From: an uncultured Erythrobacter sp.
GTDB taxonomy: Bacteria; Pseudomonadota; Alphaproteobacteria; Sphingomonadales; Sphingomonadaceae
Length of the DNA: 64,000 nt
NCBI RefSeq assembly: GCF_947492365.1
Contig: NZ_CANLMB010000002.1
Location: 310,001 to 374,000 of the forward strand
Reading direction: 5' to 3'
Position 1 is the stretch's first letter. Each line of letters starts with the position of its first letter. Under the pieces are notes generated by a model. That model made no database searches. It had not been told where the DNA came from and was given only the letters and a program-made list of their open reading frames with translations. The position numbers and the translations under genes were made by a program. Positions 54,229-64,000 of this stretch are shown one piece after another.

Positions 54229-55578
54229 TCAGAACTCTGTCGTCAATCTGGCACCCACCGTCACGCCGGTATCGCGAAACGCGACCGCGCTATCGACCAC
54301 CTGCACATTGGCGGTGAGGCCAAAGCCCTCGGCGAATGTGTAGGTGTAGAACGCCTCGACGCCCTGCTCGTCCTCGATCCCGAGGCGGAAAGCGATGTCG
54401 TCGACCAGCTCGTCAGTGAGCGAATACTGGAAATAGGCGAGGCCAAAACGGTCCTGCGGGCGGAAGCGCGGATTGCCCGAGACGCCGAAATAGCCCGAAT
54501 AATCGAGGAAGGTAGGATCGCCCATCGAGGCCTGGAAACGGGCGAGAATGCCCCAGCCCTTACCGCGGGCCTCAGGGTACATTTTGAGGAACTGGTAATA
54601 GGAAAGCTGCATCGCCAGCTCTCCGCTCTCGTTCCCGAAAGAGGCGAAGGGCTGCGGCGGCGGGGTCAGTGCTCGCGGCAGAATGTCGACCGCAAACTGA
54701 TCGCGGGTCGAACCGACAATCGCGAGATTGACGACGCCAGGCAGGCGGTTGACTGTGGTGCGGCGCGCAGCGGCAAGCATGAAGCCAACGCCGCTCTCAA
54801 ATGCAGTCTCGAAACCGGTGCGCTGATACTGGCTGTCCGGATCGAAGACCCATGCGCGGTAGATCATCTTGCCGCTTGGCACGGTCAGCATGGCGCCGGT
54901 CAGCGTGTTGGGAACGACAGCAGTCGGCGGAAGCGCCAGGCCGAGATTCTGGAAACCGTAATGCCCGTCACTCGCCACAATCGGCAATGCGCCGGACGTG
55001 TCGAGAATGTTCATCTTGCCGATCTCGAAAGTCGCGCCCGAATCCCATTTGTATTCAAGCGAAGCCGAAAGGTCGAAATCGCCTTTGCTTTCGGGACGGA
55101 AGAGCGCGGTGTTGCCGGGGATCAGTCCAACCTCTCCATTGGATGAGCGGCCCCAGGTGTATTCGGGACGGATGCGGATCGTGATATTGTCCGAACCGCC
55201 GTAGAAATGTCCGCCTACTTCCAGATAGCCGTCCACCCGGCCCGAATAGCGCGCGGTGCTGGCGGCATCGCCTGCAATCGGCGCATCGACAAATTGCGAG
55301 GCGACCACGCGCAGGCGCACTGGTTTGGGCGGCGGAGGCGCTTGCGGCGCGGCGGCGGCGGGAGCAGCAGGCGCTGCATCCTGCGGGCCGAGCGCTGCGT
55401 TGTCGTCCGCGGGCAAAGTGTAGGCGTCTGCATCCCCACTCGCTGCGATCTCAAAGGTCTCCGCCGAAATCGCGATATCCGCTGGCGCATTTGCCAAAGC
55501 TGGCGTGGCGGCTGCCATGGCGAGCACGGAACCCGCGGCTGTAAATACGCCAAGGCGGCGGCTGTTGAACTGGTGCAA
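54229..55578 (-). CDS. Outer-membrane porin (OprB-like)
   Basis: The 449-residue protein has a signal peptide, a proline/alanine-rich segment (about 60-85) and a C-terminal series of amphipathic strands with final Phe (VTVGARLTTEF). The YWG/GFQNLGL type strand pattern resembles carbohydrate-selective porins of the OprB family. The start is TTG 55578, preceded by AAGGGAT; the longer frame starting at 55671 is not signal-like. The substrate is unknown. Confidence 0.8.
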   Translation of the reverse strand: MHQFNSRRLGVFTAAGSVLAMAAATPALANAPADIAISAETFEIAASGDADAYTLPADDNAALGPQDAAPAAPAAAAPQAPPPPKPVRLRVVASQFVDAPIAGDAASTARYSGRVDGYLEVGGHFYGGSDNITIRIRPEYTWGRSSNGEVGLIPGNTALFRPESKGDFDLSASLEYKWDSGATFEIGKMNILDTSGALPIVASDGHYGFQNLGLALPPTAVVPNTLTGAMLTVPSGKMIYRAWVFDPDSQYQRTGFETAFESGVGFMLAAARRTTVNRLPGVVNLAIVGSTRDQFAVDILPRALTPPPQPFASFGNESGELAMQLSYYQFLKMYPEARGKGWGILARFQASMGDPTFLDYSGYFGVSGNPRFRPQDRFGLAYFQYSLTDELVDDIAFRLGIEDEQGVEAFYTYTFAEGFGLTANVQVVDSAVAFRDTGVTVGARLTTEF

Positions 55579-55716
55579 GACCCATATCCCTTTTCTGCGC
55601 GCGAACCTTGTGCCTGATCCCGGCCGCGCAAACTGAAACACGGGTGAACCACCCGCGAATCCACGGGTCAAGCCAATTGAATGGTTAATGCACCGCCAGA
55701 AGTGACGAGTTTGCCC

Positions 55717-57153
55717 TTAGCGTGGCAGTTCGGAGACACCCATAAGCGCCTCATCGACAGCCCGCGCGCATTGGCGCCCCTCGCGGATTGCCCAGACCAC
55801 AAGGCTTTGCCCGCGCCGCATATCGCCGCAGGCAAAGACGTTTTCGGTGCTGGTGGAGTAGTTGTTCGTGTCGGCGGCCACATTACCGCGATCCGTCAAC
55901 TCGACACCCGCTTGCTCAAGCAATCCGGCCTTTTTCGGGCCGACAAAGCCCATGGCGAGCAGGATCAGATCGGCCGGGATGGTGAAGGTGCTGCCTTCGA
56001 TTTCCTGCATCTGGCCGTCTTGCCACTCAACCCGCGCACATTCCAGGCCGGTGACCGTCGCACCATCGCCGATCACCCGCTTGGTCAGCACGGCCCAGTC
56101 GCGCGCGGCGCCTTCTTCGTGGCTGGAGGAGGTGCGCAATTTGAGCGGCCAATCGGGCCAGGTCAGCGCCTTGTCCTCTTTTTCAGGAGGCTTGGGCATG
56201 ATCTCAAGCTGGGTGACGCTGGCCGCGCCCTGACGGTTGGACGTGCCCACACAGTCAGAGCCGGTGTCCCCGCCCCCGATCACGACGACATGCTTGCCCG
56301 TAGCCTTGAGCGTGCCGCGCGGCGCAGCTCGGGTTTCGTCATCGCCGGCATTGCGCTTGTTCTGCTGGGTCAGGAATTCCATCGCGAGCCGCACGCCGGG
56401 CATTTCGGCGCCGGGTATCGAGAGAGCGCGCGCATCTTCTGCGCCGCCGGACAGGACAATCGCGTCGAAGTTTTCCCGCAAGCTCTTGAACGAGACATCC
56501 ACGCCCACTTCCTTGCTGGTGCGGAACTCGACCCCCTCAGCCTCCATCTGCACGCAGCGGCGGTTGATGAGGTGTTTTTCCATCTTGAAGTCTGGAATGC
56601 CGTAACGCAGCAGCCCGCCGACGCGGTCCGCTTTCTCGAACAGCACAACCGAATGGCCCGCGCGCGCCAGTTGCTGAGCGGCGGCCATGCCTGCGGGGCC
56701 GGAGCCTACGACAGCGACCGACTTGCCGGTCTTCTTCTCAGGCACTTGCGGGGTGATCCAGCCTTCCTGCCACCCGCGATCGACAATCGCGCATTCGATC
56801 GACTTGATCGTCACCGGCTGATCGACAATGTTGAGCGTGCAGGACGCTTCGCAGGGCGCGGGGCAGATGCGGCCGGTGAACTCAGGGAAGTTGTTGGTGG
56901 AGTGCAGGACGTCGAGCGCGTTCCTCCAGTCCTGCTCATAGACCAGATGGTTCCAGTCCGGGATCATGTTGTTCACCGGACAGCCATTGTGACAATAGGG
57001 AATGCCGCAATCCATGCAGCGCGAAGCCTGCGCGGCAAGCACCTCGTTGCTCGGCTGAACGACGAATTCGCGGTAGTTTTCAAGCCGCTGCTTGGGATCG
57101 AGATAGTCGCGCTCGCGGCGGTCCAGCTCGAGAAATCCGGTGTCTTTGCCCAT
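55717..57153 (-). CDS. gltD: Glutamate synthase small subunit
   Basis: GltD supplies electrons from NADPH to GltB. The 478-residue product has the N-terminal iron-sulfur cysteines (C46, C49, C54, C58; C97, C101, C105), FAD-binding GSGPAG at about 150-155, and the NADPH-binding [14 protein letters not shown]. Directly downstream of gltB with 12 bases between them. Confidence 0.96.
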   Translation of the reverse strand: MGKDTGFLELDRRERDYLDPKQRLENYREFVVQPSNEVLAAQASRCMDCGIPYCHNGCPVNNMIPDWNHLVYEQDWRNALDVLHSTNNFPEFTGRICPAPCEASCTLNIVDQPVTIKSIECAIVDRGWQEGWITPQVPEKKTGKSVAVVGSGPAGMAAAQQLARAGHSVVLFEKADRVGGLLRYGIPDFKMEKHLINRRCVQMEAEGVEFRTSKEVGVDVSFKSLRENFDAIVLSGGAEDARALSIPGAEMPGVRLAMEFLTQQNKRNAGDDETRAAPRGTLKATGKHVVVIGGGDTGSDCVGTSNRQGAASVTQLEIMPKPPEKEDKALTWPDWPLKLRTSSSHEEGAARDWAVLTKRVIGDGATVTGLECARVEWQDGQMQEIEGSTFTIPADLILLAMGFVGPKKAGLLEQAGVELTDRGNVAADTNNYSTSTENVFACGDMRRGQSLVVWAIREGRQCARAVDEALMGVSELPR

Positions 57154-57165
57154 GTTCTTTGACCC

Positions 57166-61809
<4,644 letters not shown>

Positions 61810-61886
61810 GGCAAAGTTCCGTCCTGTCAGATGCTGCGACAGCGAGAGGGAGCACGCAGGCTTCACTGTAGCGGCAGAATGTCGAG

Positions 61887-61898
61887 CGCACCGGTGCG
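61887..61898. promoter_or_regulatory. 12-base palindrome upstream of gltB
   Basis: CGCACCGGTGCG is a perfect palindrome 78 bases upstream of the gltB ATG. It resembles the half-sites GCAC/GTGC of NtrC-type operators, but with no 4-5-base spacer. Possible regulatory site. Confidence 0.4.
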
Positions 61899-62039
61899 TC
61901 AGGCATAGCCGGACCGCGCTTCGTTTCGACACCCTAATGCCGATGGACGGGATATATTGCAACCGCGAAGAACGCAGTAATATTACGTTTGTGCAAAGAT
62001 TGACTTTAGTTTCGTTGCGTCACCGCGTGTTATCAGCAT

Positions 62040-62055
62040 AGTTTCATGCGAAACT
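62040..62055. promoter_or_regulatory. Inverted repeat between gltB and the membrane protein
   Basis: AGTTTC ATGC GAAACT, 6-bp arms. It sits 8 bases past the stop codon of the leftward membrane protein and about 240 bases upstream of gltB. It may be a weak terminator or operator. Confidence 0.35.
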
Positions 62056-62063
62056 AGTCAGAA

Positions 62064-63449
62064 TCACGCCGCTCCACGCGCGCTGCCGGGGCTCTGCGGA
62101 CGCAGGCTCTGGAGCTTGGTTAGAGCGTTGCGCAATTCGCGCTCGGTCTGGCCGAGCTGCGAGGTGTCGGCATGGGCAGCGACATCCGCGGGGCCTTTAT
62201 CGAAGCCGCGTTCGGTGAACAGGTTGAGCGCTTTGAGCGCTTCTGCCAAAGCGGCATCGCGGGTCGGGCCGGTCTTGGCGAGGTTGGCGCGTTCGGCGGC
62301 CTGATGTTCGTGCAGCGCGCCTGCAAAGCGCTCAACCATTTCGACGAGGCTCAGTTCTTCGGGATGACGCTGGCGCAATTTCTCAAGCGCGTTTTCAGGC
62401 GGTGATGCGGTGCGAGCGGCGGGTTCAGGTGCAGGATCAGCCGCAGCTTGCTCTTCCACCCAGACCGCGTTGCGACCCGGAAGTTCGGCAAATTCGCCAA
62501 GATCAAGCGCTTGCGGCCTTTCAGGCAGCGGCGCTGATTTGGGGGCGGGCGCGGCTTCGGCAACGGGATCGGGCACGACATTCACCGGCGAAGTCTTGTC
62601 GGCACTGGCGAATGCCGATGCGACGGGCGCCGGTACAGGGGCGGGCGCAGCTTCGGGGGAAGGCGGGGTAAACTGGGTGAGGCTCCACGAAGCCGCTTCT
62701 GTTGCTGCGCGGGGGCTGCCGATCGGGGCGGGCCCGCCATCGCGTTTTGGCTTGGTCAATACCTGAGCCATGTCGTCTTCCTTCTCAGGGTTCTGGTCAG
62801 CAACTGCCTCGCACGTTTCGGCTTCACAGGTTTCGGCCTCACAGGTCTCGATCAGAGCTGACTGAAAATGCTTGCGGGTGAACAAAGCGTCCCCCCCGTT
62901 TTCGCGCGCAGTGACATCTTCGGGCGCTTCCATTTCATAGCCACGCTTGGACAATTCGCCCAAAGTGGGTGCGCGTTTCTCGCCGCTGGCGGCGCAATCC
63001 TCGCGCAGTTCCTCGAACTCGCCTTCCTCGATCGGCGCATCGAGGCTGTCGCTGCCAAGATCGGTTGCAGGGTCAATCGGATCAACTCTGCCAGAGCGGC
63101 GCGATTGGACAGCGGATACGACCGAAAGGCTCTCATCCGAAGCGCGCGCGCGCTCATGCATGCTACCCGCAGCAAAATAGGCGATCCCGCCACCAAGCAC
63201 GGCTGCGATGCCTGCATAGGCGAGCTGCGCCCAGTCGCCGAGAAAGCTCGATTTGGTCAGAACAGTGATTCGAATGATGGCATCCGCAGGCAGGACCATG
63301 ACGATAAGGCCCAGCAGCGCCGCGCCCCATGCGCTGATGATCGGCACAAAGAACCGTTGCGCTGCGATAGCTTGCAGTCCGCTCGCGGGTTTGGCGCGCG
63401 ACTTCTTCCGCTTTACCGGCTGCCTATCGATATACTGGCTTAGACGCAT
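62064..63449 (-). CDS. Membrane protein of unknown function with pentapeptide repeat
   Basis: The 461-residue protein has a basic N-terminus, two hydrophobic helices (about 34-56 and 70-95) and a long acidic and proline-rich cytoplasmic part with low complexity. It contains the pentapeptide ETCEA three times in a row (residues about 200-214), encoded by a 15-base tandem repeat. The C-terminal 130 residues are helical and charged. No family is recognised. Confidence 0.75.
   Translation of the reverse strand: MRLSQYIDRQPVKRKKSRAKPASGLQAIAAQRFFVPIISAWGAALLGLIVMVLPADAIIRITVLTKSSFLGDWAQLAYAGIAAVLGGGIAYFAAGSMHERARASDESLSVVSAVQSRRSGRVDPIDPATDLGSDSLDAPIEEGEFEELREDCAASGEKRAPTLGELSKRGYEMEAPEDVTARENGGDALFTRKHFQSALIETCEAETCEAETCEAVADQNPEKEDDMAQVLTKPKRDGGPAPIGSPRAATEAASWSLTQFTPPSPEAAPAPVPAPVASAFASADKTSPVNVVPDPVAEAAPAPKSAPLPERPQALDLGEFAELPGRNAVWVEEQAAADPAPEPAARTASPPENALEKLRQRHPEELSLVEMVERFAGALHEHQAAERANLAKTGPTRDAALAEALKALNLFTERGFDKGPADVAAHADTSQLGQTERELRNALTKLQSLRPQSPGSARGAA
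62806..62850. repeat. 15-base tandem repeat inside the membrane-protein gene
   Basis: Three copies of a 15-base unit (62806-62820, 62821-62835, 62836-62850) read in frame as ETCEA on the minus strand. Copies differ at one to four positions, so this is an older expansion rather than a recent slip. Each unit adds one Cys. Confidence 0.8.
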
Positions 63450-63489
63450 GACGCCCCTTACAAATTGGGGCTTCGGGGGATGCGTATCC

Positions 63490-64000
63490 CTAGGCCCTTA
63501 ATCCCTGTTCGCGCGGATTGGACGCAAACCGTCCATCACGCTTAAGATCGGCTAGCAAGAGTTGGTAAACGTCTGGATAACGACGCGCATTTTCATGCCA
63601 GTCGTGGCGGGTGCGCACATGTTCGATGCCGCGCTTGCGCATAGCGTCCCATTCATCGCGCCGGTCGAGCATATCGGCCAGCGCATCGGCGCAGGCTGCG
63701 GGATCGTCAGGCGGGAAGAGAAAGCCGGTTTCACCGTGGGTAATCAGCTCGCGGTGTCCGCCGACATCGGAAGCCGCCACAATCCGGCGCTGGGCCATCG
63801 CTTCGAGCGGTTTGAGCGGGGTCACGAGATCGGTGAGGCGCGAGTCTTTGCGCGGATAGGCCAGCACGTCGATAAGTGAATAGTAACGCTCGACCTCTGT
63901 GTGCGGCACGCGTCCGGCAAAGATCACGGCGTCCGGCTGAGGCAGCGAAGCGGCGGCCGCGCGCCATTCGCTCTCCATCTCGCCCGCTCCGACCAGCAGC
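63490..64000 (-). CDS. Glycosyltransferase family 4, truncated by window edge (exosortase-A-type)
   Basis: The last about 170 residues of a GT4/GT-B enzyme are visible; the frame is open through the window end. Motifs are FAGRVPHTEVERYYSLIDVL, LTDLVTPLKPLEAMAQ (the GT4 EX7E-like region) and ASDVGGHRELI. This string resembles glycosyltransferases linked with exosortase A/PEP-CTERM loci. It may act with the sugar transferase at 46243-47646 in exopolysaccharide synthesis. Confidence 0.85.
   Translation of the reverse strand, partial: LLVGAGEMESEWRAAAASLPQPDAVIFAGRVPHTEVERYYSLIDVLAYPRKDSRLTDLVTPLKPLEAMAQRRIVAASDVGGHRELITHGETGFLFPPDDPAACADALADMLDRRDEWDAMRKRGIEHVRTRHDWHENARRYPDVYQLLLADLKRDGRFASNPREQGLRA

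Overview
The window is chromosomal DNA from a high-GC alphaproteobacterium. Gene content points to Sphingomonadales, most likely Erythrobacteraceae: a CYP153-like alkane hydroxylase with its own ferredoxin reductase, a large 180-kDa-type NAD-glutamate dehydrogenase, a DUF3576 lipoprotein, an alphaproteobacterial leuS-lptE-holA order, and an exosortase-A-type glycosyltransferase at the right edge. I assigned this by reading protein motifs, not by database search. I saw no rRNA, tRNA, CRISPR array, prophage or insertion sequence. Gene density is high, with many 4-base stop/start overlaps.

Layout. 1-16.8 kb: the end of a membrane protein, an exported MsrB, a CYP153-like P450, a NatAB-like ABC exporter divergent from queG, the ferredoxin reductase, NAD-GDH, a flavin monooxygenase, a TPR protein, an alpha/beta hydrolase and a PhoD phosphatase. 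16.8-21.1 kb: a three-gene leftward operon (58-aa membrane peptide, four-TM protein, XRE regulator) divergent from thrS. ThrS is preceded by a short ORF with eight consecutive threonine codons and a series of alternative stem-loops, which looks like an attenuator; this is the most notable finding. 21.1-29 kb: agmatine deiminase, M28 peptidase, glnE-bcp-DUF455 and an M23 peptidase ending at a textbook terminator. 29-34.6 kb: acyl-CoA ligase plus a second P450, then a YqiJ/flotillin pair. 34.6-41 kb: galU, murA, an RHH protein, an ArsR/desaturase pair with a clear operator, a PilZ protein, phaB and an unknown exported protein. 41.4-47.6 kb: DUF3576, leuS-lptE-holA, and a polyprenyl-phosphate sugar transferase. 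47.6-48.0 kb: a hairpin-dense, gene-free stretch. 48-57 kb: lptA-lptC, RNase D, ung, a DksA-type zinc-finger protein, a DAO-family lipoprotein, an esterase that appears to start at ATT, a GST and a porin. 55.7-64 kb: gltD-gltB, a membrane protein with a pentapeptide repeat, and a truncated glycosyltransferase.

Themes. Nitrogen assimilation is well represented: glutamate synthase gltBD, glutamine synthetase adenylyltransferase glnE, catabolic NAD-GDH and agmatine deiminase. Envelope biogenesis is spread over several loci: lptA, lptC, lptE, murA, galU, M23 peptidase, sugar transferase and porin. Hydrocarbon or lipid oxidation is suggested by two P450s, a ferredoxin reductase, an acyl-CoA ligase, a desaturase and phaB. 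Most of the window is ordinary housekeeping chromosome; the unusual signals are mainly regulatory and intergenic.
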